Virus record (IMG/VR): IMGVR_UViG_3300005935_000199
Coordinates: 1 to 20,108 of that record
Source of the DNA: a virus
Length of the DNA stretch: 20,108 nucleotides
Strand: one strand, 5' to 3'
Shown: piece by piece, positions 1-7,154 of the stretch
How the letters are laid out: every line of letters begins with the position of its first letter
Position numbering within the stretch: position 1 is the first letter of the stretch
Made by a program: the position numbers and the translations under genes
The notes under the pieces: model-generated
The model's database searches: none
The model's input: only the letters and a program-made list of their open reading frames with translations
Told to the model about the DNA's origin: nothing

Positions 1-1276
1 ATGACGAAGAACTACTCTCGCTGCTAGAACTACTGCTGGAATACGACTGGCTACTTGAGCTTGAGCTAGAACTATTGCGCTCCTCGAAGGTAGGCCGGTC
101 GGGAAGAGCTAAAATCCGTATCCCGTCGCCGCCCGTACCATTCGTCAAAACCACACTGGCTATAGACTTGATCAGCCGCTGAGCATAGCCATCTGAGCTA
201 TAGGTATGCTTTAATGCTGAATCAACGGTTATGCTTACACCAGCTTGCACCGAAGCTATTTCCACCACCTCAGTCCAGCCATAATCCTCAGCAGCCTGAA
301 GCCTCATATGTGCATTTTGCGCCACAGTGAAGCTGCCTGCTACAGCCGCCGTAAGCGTAATCGTTTTTGTCTCGTGGTTTACGATCAGAATAGTTGCATT
401 TTCATCAGCAGTATTATCGTCGTGCAGCGTTATTGCATCACCTGCTTGGAAGGGAAGCGTATTCTCACAAGTAAACGTTGCCGCAGCAAGACAATCAACT
501 GTCAAGCTAACTGGCCAAGTTTCATCACGCACTAACACCTTCTGGCCAGCAACCATACCAGTTGTAGTCGTCATTGGGATGACAGTATCACCAGTATTAC
601 AACCATCGCCGGTAATCGGTTGACTACCCACACGCCGAAGAGTTGCTAACCACTGGCTACCCTCTGCCCCCAATGCTGTAACAAGCGTAGTCTCTGTAGC
701 CGTTGTGTCATCGGAATAAATTGCAGTAAAGGCTACTGTGAGATTAGCAGCACCAATAGCACTACCGACAACCTCAACAACTAACGGCACATAAGTGACA
801 TCGCTTGGTAGTGTATTAGGATATGTCGGTGCATTTCCACGATAAGCACGTGCTAACTCCAGATTTTTGGTCAAACACAAGTAAGTACTGCTGATCGTAC
901 CACCTTGCGTAGCTGCCCAAGCGTCTTTGAGGTTATAGCCAATTCGATAATGCTTATCAACTAAAGCAGCAGGTACACTCGAAAATGTGCCATTGTCACC
1001 ACTGACATACCAGGTTTGAAAAGCAGCAAGCATGCTACTTAAATCGCTAAAGAAAGCATTGCTTGTCGCGGGGGTTTCTTCGTGCAAAAGCCGCTGCTCC
1101 ATATTTTGGACATTCTCAAGAACATCCTGTCCTGCAACCTCCACATCACCCGTTCGCATAATTGTGCTGGTGAAATCGTCAGTTTCGGCGAACGCTACAG
1201 ATTTCACCAGATCTTGCAGCACAGCAGCAACTAAGTCCCACTCTTTAACCGCTGTAAAATCATCAACTTGTGACAT
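1..1276 (-). CDS. Virion/tail structural protein with polyserine tail (partial, runs off left edge)
   Basis: An open frame starts at ATG 1276 after a strong AAGGAGGT site with 7 bases spacing and stays open to the window edge (425 codons seen, no stop). The first ~150 residues look helical and polar. The middle (about 240-360) is rich in Thr, Val and Gly, with patterns such as GQKVLVRDE and KTITLTAAVAGSFTV that are common in beta-rich phage tail or fibre proteins. From about residue 402 it becomes nearly pure serine with a few Gln, Tyr and Glu, coded by mixed AGT/AGC/TCN codons. It follows the G-like and tail-terminator-like genes, where the tail tube or another tail protein would be expected. 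I do not recognise the family. A structural role is inferred from position and composition. Confidence 0.75.
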   Translation of the reverse strand, partial: MSQVDDFTAVKEWDLVAAVLQDLVKSVAFAETDDFTSTIMRTGDVEVAGQDVLENVQNMEQRLLHEETPATSNAFFSDLSSMLAAFQTWYVSGDNGTFSSVPAALVDKHYRIGYNLKDAWAATQGGTISSTYLCLTKNLELARAYRGNAPTYPNTLPSDVTYVPLVVEVVGSAIGAANLTVAFTAIYSDDTTATETTLVTALGAEGSQWLATLRRVGSQPITGDGCNTGDTVIPMTTTTGMVAGQKVLVRDETWPVSLTVDCLAAATFTCENTLPFQAGDAITLHDDNTADENATILIVNHETKTITLTAAVAGSFTVAQNAHMRLQAAEDYGWTEVVEIASVQAGVSITVDSALKHTYSSDGYAQRLIKSIASVVLTNGTGGDGIRILALPDRPTFEERNSSSSSSSSQSYSSSSSSSESSSSS

Positions 1277-1289
1277 AATCCCAACCTCC

Positions 1290-1796
1290 TTACAGCGTTA
1301 CTGCTCCCTGTAAATGGTAAACATCAATGTTAAGTCGTATCGCTACTGCACGGAGTGTCGCCGAACCTTCTTTCAAAGGTGCTGCTGGGTCATCGGTTGT
1401 AACAATGACGTTTGTAGCTATGCCTCCCAAGTCATATTTGTCTCTAAAGCAAGCTTTTATCCCGTCACGCCATTTATTTATAGTTGTAAGTGAGTCGTTT
1501 TTCTTTCGTTCTTTGATCCAGATCGCTAAGTCAAACCGATAACGATCCAAGGCCATACCGTCTTGCAATGCACCCGCAGCATCAATTCCTCGGCAAGTCT
1601 CCCAGAGTGTCTCACTACCATTGTCAAAAATTAGAACAGCAGGACAATTTACAGCGTGGATCTCTTCTGACTGATGATGATAACTTACGCCTTTCAGTAA
1701 GGACTTAGGAATATAATCATCCAAGTATTTTGCCATTATATCTTCAATGGCATAAGCCACCTCGTTGGTAATTGTTGGCGACTTATCTCTACGCAT
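1290..1796 (-). CDS. Putative tail terminator/completion protein (Mu gp37-like position)
   Basis: 168 residues. The ATG follows the stop of the upstream gene directly (TAG then ATG), so the two are probably translationally coupled; a GGAGATGGG stretch lies about 10 bases upstream. The sequence is a soluble mixed alpha/beta protein with VNCPAVLIFDNG near the middle and a C-terminal beta stretch (ATLRAVAIRLNIDVYHLQG) typical of small tail-terminator proteins that assess tail-end closure. Gene order after the G-like protein and before a long tail protein matches the head-tail joining block of Mu-like phages. The family was not identified from motifs, so the function rests mainly on synteny. Confidence 0.5.
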   Translation of the reverse strand: MRRDKSPTITNEVAYAIEDIMAKYLDDYIPKSLLKGVSYHHQSEEIHAVNCPAVLIFDNGSETLWETCRGIDAAGALQDGMALDRYRFDLAIWIKERKKNDSLTTINKWRDGIKACFRDKYDLGGIATNVIVTTDDPAAPLKEGSATLRAVAIRLNIDVYHLQGAVTL

Positions 1797-2321
1797 CTAG
1801 TAACCCATCTCCCAGGCTTGTCTCGGACGACTCAAGTCAAAGTCAAGTATGTAATCTACTACTGTATTGGCTATATCGTCAACGTTGCGCTGTGTTACGC
1901 GAATTGGCTCACGGGCTGGCATATTCTCGTGTCCTTCTGCATGTATGCCACCCAAATCGTATCCTCCGCTTACCTCATAAGCCGATCCCCAAGTAAGCGT
2001 CTGCCGTTCTCTGATGTCTGCGTGTCGCCCACTTGGATCAGTCATAGAACCATTAAAACGACCAGTTAATGTCAAAATCGGCATACCTGGATAATGTTTC
2101 TTTTTCCAAGCAGCATATCGTGGCGACAGTTTTTCCCATTTGCCGTGTTCACTAGTTCGTCCTTCCCGCTCAAACAATCGCTGTTCTGCTTCATAGATAA
2201 TATTCAGCACTTTATCCCAAACAGGATATAATTCCTGCGAACGTCCGTCCATTGTTCGCAGATACCGTCGCAAACCTATTTGCGCTACCGCATTTGTATC
2301 TATTGTCGCTGTTATTTGCAT
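1797..2321 (-). CDS. Phage virion morphogenesis (Mu G-like tail completion) protein
   Basis: 174 residues. The start overlaps the stop of the previous gene (TAATG), indicating coupling. The middle has WEKLSPRYAAWKKKHYPGMPILTLTGRFNGSMT, which resembles the 'W..l...Y...K....p..iL..tG.l..s' pattern of the phage virion morphogenesis family that includes Mu G, a protein that completes tails or joins them to heads. The C-terminal part (GGIHAEGHENMPAREP) also fits the family, where an HxxG...mPaRpf element is usual. Length is near the usual 150-180. It lies between the gp36-like adaptor and the tail-terminator-like gene, as expected for a head-tail connector block. Confidence 0.75.
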   Translation of the reverse strand: MQITATIDTNAVAQIGLRRYLRTMDGRSQELYPVWDKVLNIIYEAEQRLFEREGRTSEHGKWEKLSPRYAAWKKKHYPGMPILTLTGRFNGSMTDPSGRHADIRERQTLTWGSAYEVSGGYDLGGIHAEGHENMPAREPIRVTQRNVDDIANTVVDYILDFDLSRPRQAWEMGY

Positions 2322-2782
2322 TACCAGTGATACTGGTGGTAAACATCGCCACCAGCAACATTCTTTCGTTCGAATACAGCCGCTGGTCTTGAGCCACCGT
2401 CATAAGGAATATGTTGTAATGGGTTGGCAGCAGCTTCAGCATCGGCTGGTGCAGCACGGCTTTCCAATGCAACTATCAGATCCTCAGCCATTTGGTCAAG
2501 ATGGGTAGCCCACCACGCATTTTCGTCAGTGCCTTCCGCAGACAACGATTCGCGTAAGTAAGCTGCTGCTGTCCACATCCCACAAACTTTTTTGGCAATC
2601 TCAAAGCTATCTGGATCGTCGGCTTCAATGAACGGAACATCATACCTTCGCCGCAGCCGACCATCAAATTTCTCTTCCATTACCTCACTAAGTGCTTGCA
2701 GTTTAGAGTTGTCAACATCACCAATTGTTGTATTGTCAAGGTACTGACGAGCATCTGCCCAGTTGATGTAGTGTGCCGCCAT
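2321..2782 (-). CDS. DUF1320 / Mu gp36-like head-tail adaptor
   Basis: 153 residues. The N-terminus (INWADARQYLDN...) and the KFDGRLRRRYDVPF element, followed by a helical segment with WTAAAYLRES, match the pattern of DUF1320/gp36-type adaptor proteins: a small helical bundle that joins the portal ring to the tail. The DGRLRRRYDVP region is the most typical part (DxyLr.rY.lP). The ATG lies after AGGTGCAGCTAA. The neighbours (unknown 112-residue gene upstream, G-like protein downstream) agree with a connector block. The C-terminal third is Ala/Pro-rich and ends in aromatic residues. Confidence 0.7.
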   Translation of the reverse strand: MAAHYINWADARQYLDNTTIGDVDNSKLQALSEVMEEKFDGRLRRRYDVPFIEADDPDSFEIAKKVCGMWTAAAYLRESLSAEGTDENAWWATHLDQMAEDLIVALESRAAPADAEAAANPLQHIPYDGGSRPAAVFERKNVAGGDVYHQYHW

Positions 2783-2792
2783 TTAGCTGCAC

Positions 2793-3131
2793 CTACTCTG
2801 TACTAAGTATTTTATCTTGAATTTTGCCAAGCTCTTCTCCAAGCTTACAAGGCTTCTTAAGAGGAGGGCCACCTTTTTTGATCTTCTTTGCTAACTCAAC
2901 ACAAGCCTCCGCGTGAGCATGAGCACCCCGGACAACATTGCCATTGGGACTTTCCTTATACATCTTCACTGCTCGTTGCTCTTCGGCTTCTAGCCACTCT
3001 ATCGCTTCATCCTTATTGAAGTAGTTGCCTTCCCACAAAGCAACTGCATCCTCAGGAATTACAAGCTGCTTCCGTTGATTTGATGTTGGTAAAGTCGCAT
3101 ATATTCGTTCTGTTTCCTCTGTCGTTGCCAT
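2793..3131 (-). CDS. Hypothetical virion-region protein, 112 aa
   Basis: ATG 3131 is preceded by AAGGAG with 8 bases spacing, so translation is well supported. The product is hydrophilic, with a lysine- and glutamate-rich helical middle (WLEAEEQRAVKMYKESPNG) and a basic C-terminal stretch with KKIKKGGPPLKKPCK. No signal peptide or membrane segment is visible. It sits between the capsid-associated gene and the gp36-like adaptor. I do not recognise the family. In Mu-like phages a small gp35-type gene occupies this place and often has a short lysine-rich or SAP-like domain, which is a possible but unproven match. Confidence 0.65.
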   Translation of the reverse strand: MATTEETERIYATLPTSNQRKQLVIPEDAVALWEGNYFNKDEAIEWLEAEEQRAVKMYKESPNGNVVRGAHAHAEACVELAKKIKKGGPPLKKPCKLGEELGKIQDKILSTE

Positions 3132-3148
3132 TTAATTTTCTCCTTGTT

Positions 3149-3550
3149 TTATGATATAGCTACAAACCATGCTGATGTAAGCACAGCATCGCCTGTTCCA
3201 ACACTTATTGCTCGTAGACGCACATAGGGAACACAGCAGGAAAGGCCAATCTCAGCAGTATCACTTTGCACCGCTCCGACAAACGCAACATTTGCAGCGA
3301 GAACCCATTTATTCGCTGCCGCTGCTATGTCGTGCAAATAGGTATCATACCAAGTAATCCCATCGGGACTAAACTGAACTGTTAGCGTCAGAGTAGTCCC
3401 CGCTGGGACATTAACACCCACCAGTATCGTTGCCCACTCCCACGCCCCTAATCGTATTGGCCCCTCGCTACTTGTTACTGGCAAATTAGTTTGAACTTCA
3501 CGCGGAATCGTCTGGCTATCAGAAAGCTGATAGACGATCATCGTTTCCAT
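3149..3550 (-). CDS. Small beta-rich capsid-associated protein, 133 aa
   Basis: ATG 3550 has GGAGGT 8 bases upstream. The protein is rich in Val, Thr, Ala and Ser with few charges and no long helix, consistent with a beta-sandwich. The segment LTLTVQFSPDGITWYD resembles a pattern common in phage decoration-like or discoidin-like beta modules (TltvqfSpDG.tWyd). It lies directly after the major capsid gene and may be a decoration or neck protein. The role is inferred from location and composition. Confidence 0.6.
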   Translation of the reverse strand: METMIVYQLSDSQTIPREVQTNLPVTSSEGPIRLGAWEWATILVGVNVPAGTTLTLTVQFSPDGITWYDTYLHDIAAAANKWVLAANVAFVGAVQSDTAEIGLSCCVPYVRLRAISVGTGDAVLTSAWFVAIS

Positions 3551-3572
3551 ATCAGCCTACCTCCAACGAAAG

Positions 3573-4562
3573 TTATATGTACCAGCCAGTAGTATCTGTC
3601 CAAGCGGCACCTGCCAGATAATAAGCAACACCCGCGCCACGGTGCAACACATTGCAACTTACCCAGCGCACATATTCCTCAATGAAATTATACTTGGACA
3701 GCATAGCTTCACTGCCCTTAAGAGCAGAGTGAACCATAAGACCTTCAACACCTACACCCTTGCCCTCAGGAATACGCCATGAGCAAGGTGTCTCTTCCAG
3801 AGAGACAACAAGCATATAGTCCTCATCAATCCAGTCCTCGGCATATACCGTCACACCTGCCGCACGAATGAATGGTACCATTCCCATTTCTTGCAGTTTG
3901 GTCATCAGAGGAGTTGGCAGAGGTCCCGGCGCATTTGTCCAATCAGCAGCATTCTCTATCTGCTCTGCCTGTGCAGTATTCACAAAAGCAAAGAATGGGC
4001 CACCATACCCATGTTCAAGAATATGCTGCTTGGCATTAGTGAACTCATTTAGAGTTGGCACACCTGCCACATTTGCAGCTAGGTAGTGGCTGTGTGCTGT
4101 CGTAAATGTGTTCTTCTTGAAGCTCGGTGGAGCTGTAGTCATTGTGCCATCATACCAGCCGCCAGTTGTCAGACAAGACTTCAACACTGCATGCTGTATT
4201 AACCGAAAATCAGCACGCAATCCCTCATCATGATGATTACGTACCTGTGTTGAGCTAATACCCTTCTCGACAGCTTTCTGGGTAACAGCAGCTGCGGCAA
4301 GCATCCGACGAGGCTCATCCAAATCAATCTCGTCATGGGCTATATGCTGATAATCAGGTTGAGTAGTATCCTCGCCTGACTCATAGAAACGCATACTCCG
4401 CCGAGGCACCTCAACTACACGATCTTTAGTAGCTGGCTGACAAAACAGCGACTTAAAGTTCCGATCCTGTTCATTATGTTTCCTTATGGAATCTATAAAC
4501 TCCGTATACAATAGATGCAGCGGAACATCATCTGTTGTCAATGCACCTGGAGTACCTGGCAT
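3573..4562 (-). CDS. Major capsid protein
   Basis: 329 residues from ATG 4562. A GTG three codons upstream is in frame but touches the ribosome site, whereas GGAGG stands 8 bases before ATG 4562. Length, acidic-to-neutral composition and position after scaffold and small capsid genes fit an HK97-fold shell protein. Visible elements are an N-terminal helical arm, a long acidic loop-like region (YESGEDTTQPDYQHIAHDE) and, late in the chain, VEGLMVHSALKGSEAM and an aromatic C-terminus. A segment near the middle (EHGYGGPFFAFVNTAQAEQI) resembles the P-domain stretch 'g....vvnp.qa..l' of Mu T-like and encapsulin-type proteins. The call rests on synteny plus these patterns. Confidence 0.8.
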   Translation of the reverse strand: MPGTPGALTTDDVPLHLLYTEFIDSIRKHNEQDRNFKSLFCQPATKDRVVEVPRRSMRFYESGEDTTQPDYQHIAHDEIDLDEPRRMLAAAAVTQKAVEKGISSTQVRNHHDEGLRADFRLIQHAVLKSCLTTGGWYDGTMTTAPPSFKKNTFTTAHSHYLAANVAGVPTLNEFTNAKQHILEHGYGGPFFAFVNTAQAEQIENAADWTNAPGPLPTPLMTKLQEMGMVPFIRAAGVTVYAEDWIDEDYMLVVSLEETPCSWRIPEGKGVGVEGLMVHSALKGSEAMLSKYNFIEEYVRWVSCNVLHRGAGVAYYLAGAAWTDTTGWYI

Positions 4563-4590
4563 ATTAGCCACCTCCGTTAAGAATTACCAA

Positions 4591-5151
4591 TTATTCGCCC
4601 GTGCTTGAGCTTGAGCTACTACTCGAACTTTCCGAACTGCTGCTCGAACTCGACGAGCTGCTACTACTTGAGCTGCTGCTCGAACTTTCCGAGGAGGAAC
4701 TGCTACTACTGCTGCTACTACTACTCGAACTAGAGCTACTACTACTCTGTTGTGTATCGCTTACTATTTGTTCAATACAGATAAGAAACCTAGTAGTTGG
4801 ACTAGCTGGTGTCTGCGGTGGCTTTAGTGGGAGAGCTATTCCCACAGTCTGAGAAGTATCACCTGCTGTTGCTGAAACCGCGCCCGGGGTATTAGACAAA
4901 TACACAAGATCTCCAGCGAACAACGAAACTGGCGCATCCTGCATAATTCCCATATGCTTAATTTCTGCTATATCCCCTTCAACAACGGTTGTTTCAGCAA
5001 ATCCTACACAAGGTAATTCCTCAATACCTGTACCAGCACAAGCCAGATAAGCTAAACCGCTGGTCGTATCAATCTTCACAGCTTCTCCTGCTGTAATATC
5101 TTCACCAGCAATCGCGGGAAAATTCGGAAAACGGTTGACAAACTTTGCCAT
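4591..5151 (-). CDS. Capsid cement/decoration protein with C-terminal polyserine tail
   Basis: 186 residues; ATG 5151 follows AGAGGTG. The first ~130 residues are a small beta-rich domain (ITAGEAVKIDTTSGLAYLA, GFAETTVVEGDIAEIKHMG) of the type seen in DUF2190-like capsid decoration proteins. It is a clear paralogue of the next gene upstream. After residue ~135 the chain is almost only serine, about 45 residues broken by two glutamates, ending in TGE. Serine codons are mixed, so this is not a simple single-codon slippage tract. The gene lies immediately before the major capsid gene. The tail probably projects from the capsid surface as a flexible, possibly modified chain; that is inference. Confidence 0.75.
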   Translation of the reverse strand: MAKFVNRFPNFPAIAGEDITAGEAVKIDTTSGLAYLACAGTGIEELPCVGFAETTVVEGDIAEIKHMGIMQDAPVSLFAGDLVYLSNTPGAVSATAGDTSQTVGIALPLKPPQTPASPTTRFLICIEQIVSDTQQSSSSSSSSSSSSSSSSSSSESSSSSSSSSSSSSSSSSSESSSSSSSSSTGE

Positions 5152-5164
5152 AGCTGCTCACCTC

Positions 5165-5548
5165 TTATGTAACGATTGAGTGAGATTCTATTTGAATCAT
5201 CCACTCAGTTGTACTAACCGCCACGCCAACAACCTGTACTGCATCACCTGTAACAGCAGGTGCTGTTTGTGTAATCAAACCGTCTGTGGTGGAAAGATAG
5301 CACCAGTCGCCTTCCTGCAAACCAGCCTCGCCAGCCATCTTTCCCACACGCTTGATTTCAGCTACTTCACCTGCGGCCAACGTTGTCTCGGCAATACCGA
5401 TCGCTGGAATATCCTGGCCAGCACCAGTGCCCGCATTAGCCATATAAGCTAATCCATCAGCGTCGTGGATTGACACAAGCATTCCACGAGTTATAGCTTC
5501 ACCAGCAGTTACCTCACAGCTATCCGTAACCTTAGCGTAAATAGGCAT
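5165..5548 (-). CDS. Capsid cement/decoration protein paralogue (no Ser tail)
   Basis: 127 residues; ATG 5548 follows GAGGTG with 7 bases spacing. It shares the pattern AGEAIT..., DGLAYMANAGTG..., GIAETTLAAGEVAEIKRVGKM with the downstream gene, showing an old tandem duplication. The fold is probably a small beta barrel of the capsid cement type. It ends soon after TTEWMIQIES, where the paralogue goes on into a polyserine tail. Its place between scaffold and capsid genes supports a capsid role. Confidence 0.7.
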   Translation of the reverse strand: MPIYAKVTDSCEVTAGEAITRGMLVSIHDADGLAYMANAGTGAGQDIPAIGIAETTLAAGEVAEIKRVGKMAGEAGLQEGDWCYLSTTDGLITQTAPAVTGDAVQVVGVAVSTTEWMIQIESHSIVT

Positions 5549-5560
5549 CAGTTATCACCT

Positions 5561-6226
5561 CTATAGAAGAGTCTCGTCATAAGCTGCATGGAATGTCTTA
5601 TCCTTCTCATTGGCGGTAGTTACTTCCACTCTCGCTATAGTCTCAGGCGTAATGTTCCGTTTCTTTTGCTGCCACCATTGCTCATCACTTTGCTGACCAG
5701 GTGCCGTAGTCGCACTAACCGCTCCCACCTCACCCATTATTACCGTATCCATACTGCCACCATGCTCTTTCATATGTGCCTGAATAGCATTGATAGCCTT
5801 CTCGCCGGGGTCAACTTGAGCAGCAACTAATAGACCAACTGCAACAGGAGAATAACGCTTGTTCTCGCCGAGATCTACTGCGCTGATCTCCTCGTGCAAC
5901 CTAGCTTCCTTATTCTCCTTCTCCAGAACATCCACACGCTCGGTCAGCTTCTGAGTAGCCGCAAGTGCTTCATCCTTAGCTTCTTGCTCTTGCGTAACCG
6001 ACTGCTCCAGTTCTTTTACCTTTGCCTGAGCGTCAACAAGCTGCTTGTCTAGAGACACCTCCCCTTCATCGCCCCCTTCATCGTCTTTGCTTTCCTCAAC
6101 AAAACTCGCAGCAAGTACATCCCAGGCCTCATCTGTTTCAACACCCTTTGTTATCTTTTCCCAATCCGCATCGGAGACTTCACCATTCAACTCAACATAT
6201 TTTATTCGTGCTTCTTGGCTGTTCAT
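5561..6226 (-). CDS. Nested in-frame scaffold protein (internal start within protease gene)
   Basis: ATG 6226 is in the protease frame (codon 211) and is preceded by a strong GGAGGT 7 bases upstream, better than the site of the full-length gene. It would make a 221-residue protein holding only the acidic segment, the coiled coil and the C-terminus, which is a scaffold. Mu I/Z and lambda C/Nu3 have the same nested layout, so a separate scaffold product is likely. The residues just before this ATG (DEDTATTRTGGLS) look like a flexible linker, as expected at a domain border. Confidence 0.7.
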   Translation of the reverse strand: MNSQEARIKYVELNGEVSDADWEKITKGVETDEAWDVLAASFVEESKDDEGGDEGEVSLDKQLVDAQAKVKELEQSVTQEQEAKDEALAATQKLTERVDVLEKENKEARLHEEISAVDLGENKRYSPVAVGLLVAAQVDPGEKAINAIQAHMKEHGGSMDTVIMGEVGAVSATTAPGQQSDEQWWQQKKRNITPETIARVEVTTANEKDKTFHAAYDETLL

Positions 6227-6856
6227 ACTTAAACCTCCAGTTCGTGTAGTAGCGGTATCTTCATCACTCTTAGCAGCAACTTTGTCTCCCATCACATAAT
6301 TATATCCAGAAGCCGCAACTTGAAGTTCCGGCTGCTGCCTGAAAAATGGTCGAGTGCAGAGAGCACCTGCTTGCAAAATGCTGGTCTCAGTATAAGGATT
6401 TTCGCCAATATAGAAAACCGCCGAGAGATACTTATAACGGCCATCCTCTATTGCCGCAACACCATCCTGTGTCCACTTGATCCCAGCCCAGAGAGCATCT
6501 TCGCGTATTTCTAACTTTTCAATCCAGCCAAACGCGCCCTCACCTCGTACGTCATGAACTCCATTCTCGTCAACTGGCACACCTGCCTGCAAAGGAATAC
6601 CTTTCTCAAAGTTGGAAACCATATCTTTCAAATCAGAAAGTTTAACTTCAAATGTCCCATACTGCAAATGCTCCCAATTACCCGCATAAATTACAGGATG
6701 CCACACAAGCTCTTGGGTTTCGGCTTCTTCCGTAGAGGGAGTAACAGCAAGTGTAATAGCTTGTGCGGGACCTTCATTGATATACACAAGGCTAGGTGCT
6801 TTAACCCACTTATCACCCTGTTTCGTATCGCCAGCATTATTGCGGTCGTATAGCAT
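5561..6856 (-). CDS. Mu I-like capsid maturation protease fused to scaffold
   Basis: 431 residues; ATG 6856 has AGGGG 6 bases upstream. The first ~190 residues match the Mu-like I protein pattern: WHPVIYAGNWEHLQYGTFEVKLSDLKDMVSNF..., a central GEGAFGWIEKLEIREDALWAGIKWTQDG, and YLSAVFYIGENPYTE, as in phage proteases with an N-terminal peptidase domain. An acidic linker follows (~residues 250-270), then a long coiled coil (LVDAQAKVKELEQSV... to about 320) and an acidic or Gln-rich end typical of scaffold. Such proteins cut the scaffold and themselves during head maturation. A strong internal start (6226) lies at the junction of the two parts. Catalytic residues were not assigned with certainty. 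Confidence 0.8.
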   Translation of the reverse strand: MLYDRNNAGDTKQGDKWVKAPSLVYINEGPAQAITLAVTPSTEEAETQELVWHPVIYAGNWEHLQYGTFEVKLSDLKDMVSNFEKGIPLQAGVPVDENGVHDVRGEGAFGWIEKLEIREDALWAGIKWTQDGVAAIEDGRYKYLSAVFYIGENPYTETSILQAGALCTRPFFRQQPELQVAASGYNYVMGDKVAAKSDEDTATTRTGGLSMNSQEARIKYVELNGEVSDADWEKITKGVETDEAWDVLAASFVEESKDDEGGDEGEVSLDKQLVDAQAKVKELEQSVTQEQEAKDEALAATQKLTERVDVLEKENKEARLHEEISAVDLGENKRYSPVAVGLLVAAQVDPGEKAINAIQAHMKEHGGSMDTVIMGEVGAVSATTAPGQQSDEQWWQQKKRNITPETIARVEVTTANEKDKTFHAAYDETLL

Positions 6857-6867
6857 AGCTTGCCCCT

Positions 6868-6902
6868 AAAACAAAACGGGAAGGCTAACTGCAACCTTCC
6901 CG
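6868..6902 (-). terminator. Intrinsic terminator just upstream of the protease gene
   Basis: On the minus strand an 8-bp perfect stem (CGGGAAGG / CCTTCCCG) with a 10-base loop is followed at once by TTTTGTTTT. It ends 11 bases before the protease start. Upstream transcription, from the portal or from the local promoter at 7017-7045, would stop here unless read through or antiterminated. Confidence 0.75.
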
Positions 6903-7010
6903 CAAGAATTGCTCCCGATAAAATATAGGTGAGCGCTCACCATTTCGCCTCAGCCGGGTGCTGATTTGTCACTGCGCGATCAACGCAGTCGAGGCGTTTC
7001 TTCAGTTGTT
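6868..7010 (-). ncRNA. Candidate structured RNA with own promoter and terminator
   Basis: The 298-base gap between portal and protease has no convincing gene. Read leftward it holds a promoter, then about 140 bases of RNA ending at the terminator. Within it: an outer stem (6946-6950 with 6992-6996) closes a three-way junction with two hairpins, 6971-6976/6984-6989 (6 bp, ACTGCG/CGCAGT) and 6951-6954/6960-6963 (CAGC/GCTG). Then comes a perfect 14-base palindrome GGTGAGCGCTCACC (6928-6941), then the terminator. I checked hammerhead core sequences and found none, and recognise no known riboswitch class. It may be a free small RNA or a leader that controls the protease/capsid operon. Confidence 0.5.
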
Positions 7011-7016
7011 AAAATT

Positions 7017-7045
7017 ATGCTACCATAATTTCCAGCTATTGTCAA
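7017..7045 (-). promoter_or_regulatory. Leftward sigma70-type promoter upstream of structured RNA
   Basis: Consensus -35 TTGACA (7040-7045), 17-base spacer, and -10 TAGCAT (7017-7022) preceded by TGG, an extended -10 element. Transcription would start near 7010 and cover the structured RNA and, if the terminator is passed, the protease-capsid genes. Confidence 0.6.
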
Positions 7046-7154
7046 GGGCTATTCTAAAATCAATCATCTTTTGTTCCAAGTTTACCTAGCTTATAACCAA
7101 AAACAGCACCAAATACGAAACAACTAAACAACAATCATTGCTCTGGAATGAACA

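Noticed and set aside
4601-4852. Plus-strand Leu/Glu-rich frame
   Set aside because: It is the antisense of the polyserine codons; no ribosome site.
6946-6996. Hammerhead or other self-cleaving ribozyme in the three-way junction
   Set aside because: The hammerhead core (CUGANGA with GAAA in the right places) is not present.
7060-7134. 24-codon hydrophobic frame with TTG start after the portal stop
   Set aside because: Weak ribosome site and non-ATG start; could be coding but evidence is too thin.
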